A stretch of 64,000 bases of DNA from Flavobacterium sp. 5 (lineage in GTDB: Bacteria > Bacteroidota > Bacteroidia > Flavobacteriales > Flavobacteriaceae), in the NCBI RefSeq assembly GCF_002813295.1, contig NZ_PHUE01000001.1, positions 1,674,001 to 1,738,000 of the forward strand, given 5' to 3'. Every line of letters begins with the position of its first letter. The first letter of the stretch is position 1. A program made the translations under genes and the position numbers. The notes under the pieces are model-generated. The model was not told the origin of the DNA. It saw nothing but the letters and a program-made list of their open reading frames with translations, and did not search any database. Of the stretch, positions 16,324 through 26,000 are shown in pieces.

Positions 16324-17313
16324 ATGATATTAGTAACTGGAGGAACAGGTTTAGTAGGCGCCCATCTCTTAATCCATTTAGCGGATAAAAGAGAAGAAAT
16401 TCGGGCTATTTATAGAAATCTTGAAAATATCCAAAAGACAAAATCACTGTTTTCATTATATAAAAAGGACGCTCTTTTTGAATTAATCCAATGGATTGAA
16501 GCTGATGTTCTTGATATCCCATCTTTAGAACATGCTTTTCAAGGAATTAATAAAGTGTATCACTGTGCCGCCATGATTTCTTTTGATCCAAAAGATGAAA
16601 ATCTTGTTAGAAAAACAAATATTGAAGGCACTGCTAACATTGTAAATTTCTGTTTGACATATAATATCCAAAAACTTTGTCATGTAAGTTCTATAGCTGC
16701 TCTTGGCGACTTAGCAGCACACGAATCAATCATTACTGAAGGAACTGAATGGAATCCTGAAAAACTTCATAGTGATTATGCGATCTCAAAATATGGATCG
16801 GAAATGGAAATTTGGCGTGGCCAACAAGAAGGACTTAAAGTTATAATGGTAAATCCTGGCGTAATTATTGGTCCTGGGTTTTGGAATCAAGGAAGCGGAG
16901 AGCTTTTTACCAAAGTAAAGAACGGATTACCTTTCTACACCAAAGGATCTACTGGTTTTATAGCGGTTACCGATGTTATTACCATCATGCACCAATTAAT
17001 GGAAAGTGATATTTATGGAGAACGATACACCCTTATTGGTCAAAATATCATTTTTAAAGATTTTTTATTCTCGATTGCTGATGCCTTAAAAGTTAAAAGA
17101 CCAAAGCATCATGCCACACCTTTTATGATAAACACTTTATCCAAATTGGATTGGATCGCTTCAATATTTTTTGGTAAAAAAAGACAACTCAGCAAAGCCT
17201 CTGCTAAGTCTTCCTATTCAACTGATTTATATTCTAATGAAAAAATAAAAAACGCCTTGAACATAACATTCATAGACGTTTTTGATTATATACAGAAAAT
17301 TACAATCTTGTAA
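16324..17313 (+). CDS. NAD-dependent epimerase/dehydratase (extended SDR)
   Basis: A 329-residue nucleotide-sugar-type oxidoreductase of the extended short-chain dehydrogenase family. The N-terminal NAD-binding motif is TGGTGLVGAHLL (5-16), the strand-4 region VYHCAAMISF follows, and the active site has the serine in HVSSIAALGD and the YxxxK pair in DYAISKYGSE. The C-terminal half is divergent, so the substrate (sugar nucleotide, dihydroflavonol-like or other) cannot be read. The gene stands alone on the plus strand between tyrS and the DUF4296 operon. The fold assignment is firm, the reaction is not. Confidence 0.88.
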   Translation: MILVTGGTGLVGAHLLIHLADKREEIRAIYRNLENIQKTKSLFSLYKKDALFELIQWIEADVLDIPSLEHAFQGINKVYHCAAMISFDPKDENLVRKTNIEGTANIVNFCLTYNIQKLCHVSSIAALGDLAAHESIITEGTEWNPEKLHSDYAISKYGSEMEIWRGQQEGLKVIMVNPGVIIGPGFWNQGSGELFTKVKNGLPFYTKGSTGFIAVTDVITIMHQLMESDIYGERYTLIGQNIIFKDFLFSIADALKVKRPKHHATPFMINTLSKLDWIASIFFGKKRQLSKASAKSSYSTDLYSNEKIKNALNITFIDVFDYIQKITIL

Positions 17314-17320
17314 ATTTAGA

Positions 17321-17875
17321 CTATTTTTTAGCCTTTATACTCTTTCCTTTTTTGACCTTACTAATAGAATCTTTTTCTTTTTTAGTTAGTAAACTCTTTT
17401 CTTTTTTGACTTTATCTACAGAATCTTTCTCTTTTTTAATTTTTAATTCTCTTTGCTTCTGAACCTTTTTTATAGAATCTCGGATTTTCTTTACTTTTAC
17501 CTTATTTAATGCAATTTTCTTTTTTTCAGCATTTTTATTGATCAAATCTACAGCATTTTTCTCCTTCTCTAATCGCTTGTTTACGTTATCAAATAACACT
17601 CTATACTCTCTATAATCAGCTGCGTAATAGGCATTACTTTTTACAAATTGAAGACTGTCAATTTTATATTTCTCAAAGATATAGGTCTTTGGATTGATTC
17701 CATTTTTTGACATAGAATTTGGCTCTTGATATTTTAGAGCATCTAAGATTGCCATATCATAAAAAATATTTTCCATCATTTTTTTATCAATAAGATTATC
17801 AGGTTTTGCAACCAAATCCTTATTGCAGCTAAAAAAAAAGGCCACTAAAATAAAAAGAGAAATTATTTTCTTCAT
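17321..17875 (-). CDS. DUF4296 lipoprotein with lysine-rich tail
   Basis: A 184-residue Bacteroidota-specific protein. A signal peptide ends in lipobox FFFSC (Cys17). Residues about 25-100 resemble DUF4296 (LIDKKMMENIFYDMAILDAL, and the YKIDSLQF region). The C-terminal 80 residues are strongly basic and helical, with two imperfect copies of KKEKDSVDKVKKEKS, probably a charged coiled or disordered tail. It is the last gene of a three-gene operon after the dihydroorotase, with a 12-nt gap. Function unknown. Confidence 0.85.
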   Translation of the reverse strand: MKKIISLFILVAFFFSCNKDLVAKPDNLIDKKMMENIFYDMAILDALKYQEPNSMSKNGINPKTYIFEKYKIDSLQFVKSNAYYAADYREYRVLFDNVNKRLEKEKNAVDLINKNAEKKKIALNKVKVKKIRDSIKKVQKQRELKIKKEKDSVDKVKKEKSLLTKKEKDSISKVKKGKSIKAKK

Positions 17876-17887
17876 CTACAATTATTT

Positions 17888-19228
17888 TTATCGATCAAAC
17901 AACATTCTTTCTCCTGCACGAATGTCTTTTACTTTAAAGCCAGAATAAACCAACTTACCATTAACGAAAGTATGTGTAATTCTAGATTTAAAAGTGAACT
18001 TTTCAAAAGGAGACCATCCACATTTTGAAAGTATATTTTCTTTCTTTACACTCCAAGGCAAACCTGGATTGATAATTACTAAATCGGCATAATAGCCCTC
18101 TTTAATAAAACCTCTCTTTTCTATTTTGAAAATTTTTGCTGGATTATGACACATCTTTTCAACGATTTTCTCTACACTTATCTTTCCTTGATGATGTGCT
18201 TCAAACATTGCCACAAGGGCGTGTTGAACAAGCGGCCCTCCGGAAGGAGCTTGTAAATATTTTTGATTTTTCTCTTCTAATGTATGCGGAGCGTGATCGG
18301 TAGCAATTACATCAATACGCCCATCATTAAGCGCTTCCCACAACACTTTTCTGTCATTGGCAGTCTTAACAGCTGGATTCCACTTAATAAAATTACCTTT
18401 TGTTTCATAATCATCATTGGTAAACCATAAATGATGCACACAAACTTCGGCAGTAATCTTTTTTTCTTCAAGCGGAATTTTATTAGTAAACAATTCCATT
18501 TCTTTGGCAGTCGAAAGATGAAAAACATGCAATCTTGCTCCTGTTTTTTTAGCCAAAGCAATAGCTTTTGAAGAAGATAAATAACAAGCCTCTTCACTAC
18601 GAATGAGATGATGAGCAGTTACTGGGACATCTTCACCATATTCTTCTTTATATTTTTCTAAATTATTCTTGATAGTCTGCTCGTCTTCACAATGAACTGC
18701 AATCAACATAGAAGTACACGAAAATATTTTTTCCAGAACCGCTTCATTATCCACCAACATATTACCTGTAGAAGAACCTAGAAATATTTTAATTCCAGCA
18801 ACATTTTTTGGATTTGTTTTCAACACTTCTTCCAAATTATCATTGGTAGCCCCCATCATAAATGAATAATTGGCATACGATTTCTCGGAAGCAATTTGGT
18901 ATTTCTCCTCTAGAATTTCTTGAGTAACTGCATTCGGAACTGTGTTAGGTTGTTCAATATACGAAGTTATCCCGCCTGCAACTGCAGCTCTGGACTCAGA
19001 TTCAATATCTCCTTTATGAGTAAGACCCGGTTCTCTAAAATGTACCTGATCATCAATAACTCCAGGCATAAGATAACTTCCCTCGGCATCAATAATCATA
19101 CAATCAGACGATTTCAAACTAATACTGTCCGAAACCTCAACAATAAGATTATTTTCTACAAGAACATCACCTTCAAAAATAACTCCTTCATTTACTATTT
19201 TAGCATTTTTAATTAAATATCTATTCAT
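17888..19228 (-). CDS. pyrC: Dihydroorotase (PyrC-type amidohydrolase)
   Basis: Dihydroorotase interconverts carbamoyl-aspartate and dihydroorotate in pyrimidine synthesis. The 446-residue protein has amidohydrolase features: PGVIDDQVHFREPG near residues 55-68, the carbamylated lysine region GIKIFLGSSTGNML, metal histidines in AVHCEDE and LHVFHLST, and DHAPHTLEEK. The first metal motif is QVH, where the canonical form is HVH, so one expected histidine is glutamine. I recall this form from other Bacteroidota, but it deserves checking. Its operon partners are a glycosyltransferase upstream and DUF4296 downstream. Confidence 0.9.
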   Translation of the reverse strand: MNRYLIKNAKIVNEGVIFEGDVLVENNLIVEVSDSISLKSSDCMIIDAEGSYLMPGVIDDQVHFREPGLTHKGDIESESRAAVAGGITSYIEQPNTVPNAVTQEILEEKYQIASEKSYANYSFMMGATNDNLEEVLKTNPKNVAGIKIFLGSSTGNMLVDNEAVLEKIFSCTSMLIAVHCEDEQTIKNNLEKYKEEYGEDVPVTAHHLIRSEEACYLSSSKAIALAKKTGARLHVFHLSTAKEMELFTNKIPLEEKKITAEVCVHHLWFTNDDYETKGNFIKWNPAVKTANDRKVLWEALNDGRIDVIATDHAPHTLEEKNQKYLQAPSGGPLVQHALVAMFEAHHQGKISVEKIVEKMCHNPAKIFKIEKRGFIKEGYYADLVIINPGLPWSVKKENILSKCGWSPFEKFTFKSRITHTFVNGKLVYSGFKVKDIRAGERMLFDR

Positions 19229-19239
19229 AGCATTCTCTT

Positions 19240-19965
19240 TTACAAACTGTTAAATATTTTTTTTAAGCGCAACAAAATAACACCCAATACAGCCTCAACT
19301 ATTATAGAATTACTCATTTTAGATTGTCCTTTGGTTCTATCTGTAAAGATAATTGGTACTTCCGAAATGGCTAATTTTTTACAATAGGTACGGTATTTCA
19401 TTTCAATCTGAAAAGCATAACCAACAAATCTAATCTTATCAAGATTAATCGATTCGAGTACTATTCTTTTATAACAAACAAAACCTGCCGTAGCATCGTG
19501 TATTTTCATTCCAGTAATCATACGAACATAAACTGACGCAAAATAAGACATTAAAACACGACTTAAAGGCCAATTAACAACATTTACTCCTGTTACATAA
19601 CGAGAACCAATAGCTAAATCAGCATCTCCAAAATGACAAGCATCATATAATTTTTCTAAATCTTTGGGATTATGAGAGAAATCAGCATCCATTTCAAAAA
19701 CAAAATCATAATTATTTTTCAAAGCCCATTTAAAACCATGCACATAAGCAGTACCTAGCCCAGACTTTTTAGCTCTTTTCTCCAAAAACAACCTGCCATT
19801 AAACTCTTCTTGAAGCATAACTACCTTATCCGCAGTATGATCAGGAGAGTTATCATCAATAATTAAGACATGGAAAGGTTTGTGTTGAGAGAGCACTGCT
19901 CTAATAATGCTTTCGATGTTTTCAATTTCGTTATAGGTAGGAATTATAACAATGCAATTGTTCAT
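19240..19965 (-). CDS. Polyprenol-phosphate mannosyltransferase-like glycosyltransferase (GT2)
   Basis: A 241-residue GT-A enzyme resembling dolichyl/polyprenol-phosphate mannose synthase, which transfers a sugar from a nucleotide donor to a lipid phosphate on the cytoplasmic face of the membrane. Motifs are VIIPTYNEIENIES (5-18), LIIDDNSPDHTAD, the metal-binding DADFSHNP, AIGSRYVTGVNV and DATAGFVCYKR. There is no long C-terminal membrane domain. A minus-strand -7 box TACTTTTG lies at 19985-19992, so this gene probably starts the operon with pyrC and the DUF4296 gene. Confidence 0.9.
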   Translation of the reverse strand: MNNCIVIIPTYNEIENIESIIRAVLSQHKPFHVLIIDDNSPDHTADKVVMLQEEFNGRLFLEKRAKKSGLGTAYVHGFKWALKNNYDFVFEMDADFSHNPKDLEKLYDACHFGDADLAIGSRYVTGVNVVNWPLSRVLMSYFASVYVRMITGMKIHDATAGFVCYKRIVLESINLDKIRFVGYAFQIEMKYRTYCKKLAISEVPIIFTDRTKGQSKMSNSIIVEAVLGVILLRLKKIFNSL

Positions 19966-20066
19966 ATTTCGCGTAATTTCGATGCAAAAGTAACCTTTTT
20001 ATGCCATTTGATTATTATAAAATTATAATAAATAATGTTATAAAAATTACTAATTTTGCTTTAATT

Positions 20067-20738
20067 ATGACTGAACATATACTTCATCCTAGAATAACCG
20101 ATACGAGCGATTGGGTAACCATCCTTTTTATTATGGCTTTTGGCATTATTGCTTTGACCAAATCCATCTATGAAAATCGCTTTGAAGATTTTACTAAATT
20201 AATTTTCTCCGATAAATACACCCGAATATACAGAGATAGCAGTCACTTGATGGGTATGTTTTCTATTTCGTTATTCTTTGTCCAAATTATTTCATTTTCA
20301 TTTTTTATTCAAATTTTATTAAATAGTTTTGGTCACGGAGCTAAAACAGATTGGATATTATTCATTCAAATTTTCACTTTTCTTATCTACTTCATTTTAT
20401 CGAAATTTCTAATCGAAAAAATCATTGGAACGACATTCAAAATCGAAGAACTAGTCGAACAGTTTAATTTACAAAAGGTTACATACCGAACATATGTCGG
20501 CTTATTATTACTCCCAATCGATATTATTTTATACTATTACGATTCAATTTTAAAAAATATTCCTCTGCTAGTCCTATATAGCATAGTAGCTCTGAACGTT
20601 TTACTTTATATGTTTTCGATAAAAAATTACAGAAAAGAAATTTTCAGTAAGTTGTTTTATTTTATTTTATATCTTTGCACTCTTGAAATAGCACCCTATT
20701 ATTTTATGTATTATTGGTTTACAAAAAATAGCGTTTAG
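20067..20738 (+). CDS. DUF4271 membrane protein
   Basis: I place the start at ATG 20067 (MTEHILHPRITDTSDW) because a -7 box TAATTTTG (20051-20058) lies inside the longer in-frame extension to 20001. The 223-residue product has about six hydrophobic segments and matches the general form of the Bacteroidota-specific DUF4271 family, including RYTDSSHLMG-like spacing (here RIYRDSSHLMGMFS). It lies immediately upstream of hemD, a conserved pairing in Flavobacteriia as far as I recall. The role is unknown; a link to heme or the envelope is speculative. Confidence 0.82.
   Translation: MTEHILHPRITDTSDWVTILFIMAFGIIALTKSIYENRFEDFTKLIFSDKYTRIYRDSSHLMGMFSISLFFVQIISFSFFIQILLNSFGHGAKTDWILFIQIFTFLIYFILSKFLIEKIIGTTFKIEELVEQFNLQKVTYRTYVGLLLLPIDIILYYYDSILKNIPLLVLYSIVALNVLLYMFSIKNYRKEIFSKLFYFILYLCTLEIAPYYFMYYWFTKNSV
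20652..20677 (+). promoter_or_regulatory. Internal promoter for hemD within the DUF4271 gene
   Basis: TTG at 20652-20654 and the consensus -7 box TATCTTTG (20670-20677) lie in the last codons of the DUF4271 gene, about 75 bp before hemD. It suggests hemD can be transcribed on its own. Confidence 0.6.
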
Positions 20739-20751
20739 AAATAATTAAATT

Positions 20752-21501
20752 ATGAAAGTGAAAACAATTTTGGTGTCCCAACCAGAACCTAAAGTGGAAA
20801 ATTCTCCATACTTTGAGCTGCAACAAAAGCATAAAGTGAAAATTGATTTCAGACCTTTTATTCATGTTGAAGGAGTAAGCGCAAAAGAAATTAGACTTCA
20901 AAAAATTGATCTTAACAACTACACTGCTATCATATTAACTAGCAAAAATGGTGTAGATCACTTTTTTAGAGTAGCAGATGAAATGCGATATAAGGTACCA
21001 GAAGGATTAAAATACTTTTGTCAATCTGAAGCAATTGCGTTTTATCTACAAAAATATGTAGTGTACAGAAAACGTAAAATCTATGTTGGACCAAAAGATT
21101 TTGCAGATTTATCGCCTTTAATTAAGAAATACAAAGACGAAAAATTCTTATTACCAGCATCTGACCAATTAAACGCAGACATTCCAATTACATTAAACGC
21201 TTTAAAAGTCGATTGGACTCCAGCTACTTTTTACAAAACAGTTATGAGTGATTTATCTGATTTGGCTGATGTTTATTATGATGTTCTAGCTTTCTTTAGC
21301 CCAACTGGAATTAAATCTTTATATAAAAATTTCCCTGATTTTGAACAAAACAATACTCGAATAGCCGTTTTTGGCAGTACTACTCAAAAAGAAGCTCTTG
21401 ATCACGGATTACGTGTAGACATTATGGCTCCAACACCTGGAACTCCATCAATGACAATGGCTTTAGAAAAATATATTATCGAAGTTAATAAAGCAAAATA
21501 G
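20752..21501 (+). CDS. hemD: Uroporphyrinogen-III synthase
   Basis: HemD closes the linear hydroxymethylbilane into uroporphyrinogen III in heme biosynthesis. The 249-residue protein has the bilobed HemD pattern: IDFRPFIHVEGVSAKEIR and IDLNNYTAIILTSKNGVDHFFR in the first lobe, and DVLAFFSPTGIKSLYKNFPDF plus RIAVFGSTTQKEALDHGLRVDI followed by PTPGTPSMTMALEKYI in the second. The family is poorly conserved, but these phrases are characteristic of the Bacteroidota form. It is followed by a strong terminator. Confidence 0.88.
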   Translation: MKVKTILVSQPEPKVENSPYFELQQKHKVKIDFRPFIHVEGVSAKEIRLQKIDLNNYTAIILTSKNGVDHFFRVADEMRYKVPEGLKYFCQSEAIAFYLQKYVVYRKRKIYVGPKDFADLSPLIKKYKDEKFLLPASDQLNADIPITLNALKVDWTPATFYKTVMSDLSDLADVYYDVLAFFSPTGIKSLYKNFPDFEQNNTRIAVFGSTTQKEALDHGLRVDIMAPTPGTPSMTMALEKYIIEVNKAK

Positions 21502-21525
21502 TTATTTCTAAAAACTACTTACTTT

Positions 21526-21570
21526 AAAATCCAAATTTCAATTACTACATTAATTGAGATTTGGATTTTT
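21526..21570 (+). terminator. Terminator after hemD
   Basis: AAAATCCAAATTTCAAT (21526-21542) pairs imperfectly with ATTGAGATTTGGATTTTT (21553-21570). It ends in a T run, 24 bp after the hemD stop. Confidence 0.82.
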
Positions 21571-21754
21571 ACTTTTAAACCATTTCTATTATTTTTAATT
21601 GCGGATTAAACCAAAGCTGTTATTTTAAATCAAATAAGCAGTCATTAGGTTTTTATTATACAATAACTTTTATTATAATTTACCCATACTCAACTCTGAA
21701 TTTGTAAACATTTAAAGAACACCAACTATAACTAACCTACTAAAAAAGAGAACT

Positions 21755-22111
21755 ATGAAAAAAATTCGTCTACTTACTCTTATTATCCCTTTATCTCTGC
21801 TAATAGTAAATTGCAGCACATCAAAAAAAAGAAAATCGGATTACGTTGAAGTTAAAAAAATCAGCTATAAAACAGATGTTGAACCAATCATTGCAAATAG
21901 CTGTACTCCTTGTCATATTCCTCCACAAGGAAAAAAAGAACCATTAGAAAACTATGATCATGTAAAAGCAAACATTGGCGCTATACTGGAACGCGTCCAA
22001 CTTCCACAAGACAGTCGTAAATTTATGCCTCCGGTAAACAAAAAACCTGCTTTAACTGCTGATCAAATTTCAGTTTTAGTAAAATGGCAACAACAAAATA
22101 TGACTGAATAA
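21755..22111 (+). CDS. c-type cytochrome lipoprotein
   Basis: A 118-residue lipoprotein with lipobox IVNC (Cys20) and a single c-type heme attachment motif CTPCH (50-54). A methionine in FMPP near residue 89 is the candidate second heme ligand. Such small membrane-tethered monohaem proteins carry electrons in the periplasm or on the outer leaflet; in Bacteroidota they are often annotated only as heme-binding or cytochrome c domain proteins. There is no oxidase or cytochrome maturation gene beside it, so its partner is unknown. It stands alone between two terminators. Confidence 0.85.
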   Translation: MKKIRLLTLIIPLSLLIVNCSTSKKRKSDYVEVKKISYKTDVEPIIANSCTPCHIPPQGKKEPLENYDHVKANIGAILERVQLPQDSRKFMPPVNKKPALTADQISVLVKWQQQNMTE

Positions 22112-22128
22112 AAAACTCTTATAAAAAC

Positions 22129-22164
22129 AAAAGTGGCTGTCTCTATTCGAAATAGCCACTTTTT
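22129..22164 (+). terminator. Terminator after the cytochrome gene
   Basis: AAAAGTGGCT (22129-22138) pairs with AGCCACTTTTT (22154-22164). It lies between the converging cytochrome and peptidase genes and could serve both. Confidence 0.85.
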
Positions 22165-22191
22165 ATTTATAATTTAAATACTTAAAACAAC

Positions 22192-22872
22192 TTACCTCCT
22201 ATTCATATAAATAGAAACGTAATATAACAAAGTTGCTATCGAACCTAATGCGGCAACGACATACGTTCTGGCAGCCCATTTTAAAGCATCTTTTGCACCC
22301 GCTTGTTCTTGTTGTGTCAGCATTCTTTTGTTTTCTAACCAAGCCAAAGCTCTATTGCTAGCATCATATTCTACTGGTAAAGTCACAATAGAAAATAAAG
22401 TCGTTGCAGCAAAAATCACAATTCCGATTAATAAAAGAGATGGAAAAGTACGAATCATCAAGATTCCTGCCAACAAAATCCATTGCATATAAGATGAGGC
22501 CACATTCACGATTGGCACTAATTGAGAACGCAGCATTAACCATTGATACCCCACAGCATGCTGCACTGCGTGACCACACTCATGTGCTGCAACAGCTGCT
22601 GCAGCTGCATTTCTTTGGTTATAAACGGCTTCACTCAAATTAACTGTTTTATCAGCTGGATTGTAATGATCCGTCAATTGACCTGGAGTCGAAATGACAC
22701 GGACATCGTAAATTCCGTTATCGGCAAGCATTTTCTCAGCAATTTCAGCACCTGACATTCCGTTTTGCAAATGCAATTTCGAATAAAATTCAAACTTATT
22801 TTTTAGTGTAGAACTCACTAACCAACTTGCCAGCATAATACCACCTGCAAGTATTAAATAACTCATTCCCAT
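22192..22872 (-). CDS. Zinc metallopeptidase, YugP/DUF2227-like membrane family
   Basis: I start at ATG 22872 (MGMSYLILAGG). The upstream in-frame extension to 22947 adds 25 residues that do not look like the family; ATG 22866 is also possible. The 226-residue product has an N-terminal membrane helix, the gluzincin-type motif HECGHAVQH with the two metal histidines and the catalytic glutamate, and three C-terminal hydrophobic segments. It matches the neutral zinc metallopeptidase family represented by YugP of Bacillus. Substrates are unknown. It lies alone on the minus strand. Confidence 0.85.
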   Translation of the reverse strand: MGMSYLILAGGIMLASWLVSSTLKNKFEFYSKLHLQNGMSGAEIAEKMLADNGIYDVRVISTPGQLTDHYNPADKTVNLSEAVYNQRNAAAAAVAAHECGHAVQHAVGYQWLMLRSQLVPIVNVASSYMQWILLAGILMIRTFPSLLLIGIVIFAATTLFSIVTLPVEYDASNRALAWLENKRMLTQQEQAGAKDALKWAARTYVVAALGSIATLLYYVSIYMNRR

Positions 22873-22967
22873 ATTTTTTGTTTTTATGTTTAGTTTTAAA
22901 ATAAACATCAAATTATGAACCAAATTAAGAAAATGCCAATTTGACATCCGTTAAATAAATGCCAATA

Positions 22968-23006
22968 AAAAATCCAAACCTCAACAATTATTGAAATTTG
23001 GATTTT
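22968..23006. terminator. Hairpin downstream of leuS
   Basis: AAAAATCCAAA (22968-22978) and TTTGGATTTT (22997-23006) bracket a second inner stem (CAACAATTATTG). It lies 60 bp beyond the leuS stop on the minus strand. Confidence 0.75.
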
Positions 23007-23025
23007 AATATATAATCGTCTAAAT

Positions 23026-23054
23026 GTAGAGACGTTGCAATGCAACGTCTCTAC
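23026..23054. repeat. Perfect 29-bp palindrome, likely dispersed repeat
   Basis: GTAGAGACGTTGCA, a central A, and TGCAACGTCTCTAC form 14-bp arms with a 1-nt centre, 12 bp beyond the leuS stop. Palindromes of the form GTAGAGACG...CGTCTCTAC are, to my knowledge, scattered through many bacterial genomes. Such a near-loopless repeat would form a cruciform rather than a normal RNA hairpin. Confidence 0.8.
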
Positions 23055-23066
23055 CGACATGAAATA

Positions 23067-26000
23067 TTACCCTACCAAGTTGATAATTTTCCCAGGAACA
23101 ATAATCACTTTGTTTGGTGTTTTACCGTCTAATTGTTTTTGAGTTCTTTCGTCTTTCATTACTATTTCTTCAATTTGTTCTTTTGTTAAATCCAAAGGCA
23201 ATGTGATTGTAAAACGCATTTTCCCGTTGAAAGAAACTGGATATTCTTTCTCTGATTCTACTAAATGTTTCCCGTCAAAAACTGGAAAAGAAACAGTAGC
23301 AATCGAACCTTCATTTCCTAACAACGACCATAATTCCTCAGCAATATGTGGAGCATAAGGCGAAATTACAATAGCCAATGGTTCTAAAATAGCACGCGAA
23401 TGACAGTTTTGAGTAGACAGTTCATTCACACAAATCATAAACTGTGAAACCGAAGTATTAAAAGAGAAACTCTCGATATCTTCTGTCGCTTTTTTGATAG
23501 TTTTATGTAAGGTTTTTAAGTTGTCTTTTGTCGGTGCATCATTGGTAACAATCATTATGTGTTCATCAAAATACAAACGACATAGTTTTTTCAAGAAACC
23601 AAAAACTCCTGAAATTCCTGCGGTATTCCAAGGTTTCGCTTGTTCTAATGGTCCTAAAAACATTTCATACAAACGCAACGTATCCGCTCCATATTCAGCA
23701 CAAATATCATCTGGCGTTACCACATTATAGTATGATTTCGACATTTTTTCGACTTCACGGCCTACAATGTATTTTCCGTTTTCATCTAAAATAAATTCTG
23801 CATCAGCATAATCTTCACGCCAAGCTTTGAATTTTTCAATATTTAATTCATCCGAAGAATTTACCATTGAAACATTAGCATGAATTTTATTTCCTAAAAG
23901 AAATAGCTCATTTACGTCAACCTCATTTTCATCTATACTATTCAAAAAAGATTTTGTTCCAGACAAATTAAATTTCTCCACCACATCTTTTAACCTTAAT
24001 TCTTGGGTAAAACTCATTTGGTAAAATTCTTTAGAACAAAATAAAGAAGGAAATTTACCGCACAATACATTCTGAATATAATTTCCGCTAACTTTATCAA
24101 CTGAGGTATGCCAAGTTAAATCTAATCTATATGCATAAGCACTAGTCCCCAAAATCATTCCCTGATTAATCAGTTTTTTGAATGGTTCTTCGGTTGGCGC
24201 AAAACCTTTGTCTTTTAAGAATTTATTCCAAAAACGAGAATATAATAAGTGACCTGTAGCGTGCTCGCTTCCACCAATATATAAATCGACACTTTCCCAA
24301 TAGGCCAAAGCTTCTTTACTTGCGAATTCATTTTCATTGTTTGCATCCATATAACGCATCCAATACCATGAACTTCCAGCCCAACCTGGCATCGTATTTA
24401 ATTCTAAAGGAAAAATCGTTGTGTTATTTACTAAATCTGTATTTACAACTTCATTTTTAGTAGTGTCCCAAGCCCAAACACCTGCATTTCCTAATGGAGG
24501 CAAACCATCTTCGGTTGGTAAATATTTCTCTACTTCTGGCAAAATGATAGGCAAATGTTGCGCATCAATCATTTTTGGTAAACCATTCACATAATATACA
24601 GGAAACGGCTCACCCCAATATCTTTGGCGAGAGAAAACCGCATCACGCAAACGGTAATTCGTTTTTCCTTTTCCTTGTGCTATTTTTTCTAACTCTTCAA
24701 TTACTTTTAGAGTTCCTTTTTTGTAATTCAATCCGTTTAAGAAATCCGAATCTACTAATTCAAAACCTTCTTTTGCTCCAAAAGCGGCTTCAGAAATATC
24801 TTTATCAAAAATATTTTTGATAGCTGGCATTCCGTTTTGACCTTTAAAGAAATTGGCAAAAGCATAATCACGCTCGTCGCCACAAGGAACCGCCATAACA
24901 GCACCAGTTCCGTAACCTGCCAAAACGTAATCCCCAATCCAAACTGGAATCGCTTCTTTTGTAAACGGATGTTCCGCATAAGCACCTGTAAATACACCCG
25001 AGATGGTTTTTACATCTGCCATACGCTCACGCTCCGAACGTTTTGCTGTTTTTTCTATATACGCTTCAACCGCAGATTTTTGTTCTGGAGTTGTAATTTG
25101 AGCAACCAATTCGTGTTCTGGCGCCAAAGTCATAAAGGTTACTCCGAAGATGGTATCGGGTCTTGTCGTAAATACAGATATAGTTGCTGGTTGTTGGTTG
25201 TTGGTTGTTGGCACATTGAAAGTTACCATTGCCCCAACACTTTTTCCAATCCAGTTTCTTTGGCTTTCTTTGATGCTTTCACTCCAATCGATATCATTCA
25301 AACCTTGCAATAAACGCTCCGCATAAGCCGAAATACGCATACTCCATTGTGTCATTTTTTTACGAATCACAGGATAACCACCACGTTCAGAAACTCCGTT
25401 TACGATTTCGTCATTCGCCAAAACCGTTCCCAATCCAGGACACCAGTTTACTTCGGTTTCTGCCAAATACGTTAATCTATATTGCAAAAGGATTCTTTCT
25501 TGTTCGTCTTTAGAAAAAGCATTCCATTCGCTAGCTGAAAAAACTGCAATGTTATCATCGCAAACTGCATTTACATTTGCATTTCCTTCCGTAGAAAAAA
25601 CAGCTGTTAATGTCGAAATATCTTCTGCTTTGTCTGAATCTTTATTGTACCAAGAATTGAATAACTGAATAAAAATCCACTGTGTATGTTTGTAATAATC
25701 AGGATTTGAAGTACGAACTTCTCTATCCCAATCAAATGAAAATCCAATATTATCCAATTGCTTTCTGTAACCCGCAATTTGATTTCCTTCTTTGTCAACT
25801 CCTCCATCAATATTTACACGAGTCGTATCTTCCGGACGCTGCCCAGTTTGAATTGCATATTGTTCTGCAGGCAATCCGAAACTGTCGTAACCCATTGGGT
25901 GCAAAACATTGAAACCTTGATGTCTTTTGAATCTAGAATACACATCCGAAGCAATATAACCCAGCGGATGTCCAACGTGCAATCCTGCTCCCGATGGATA

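Noticed and set aside
23730..23765. Possible loss of the KMSKS motif in LeuRS (KMSKSYYN)
   Set aside because: The five motif residues KMSKS are intact; only the following residue differs.
24837..25313. 158-codon plus-strand frame antisense to leuS
   Set aside because: It is a shadow of the leuS coding sequence with cysteine- and phenylalanine-rich composition and no family resemblance.
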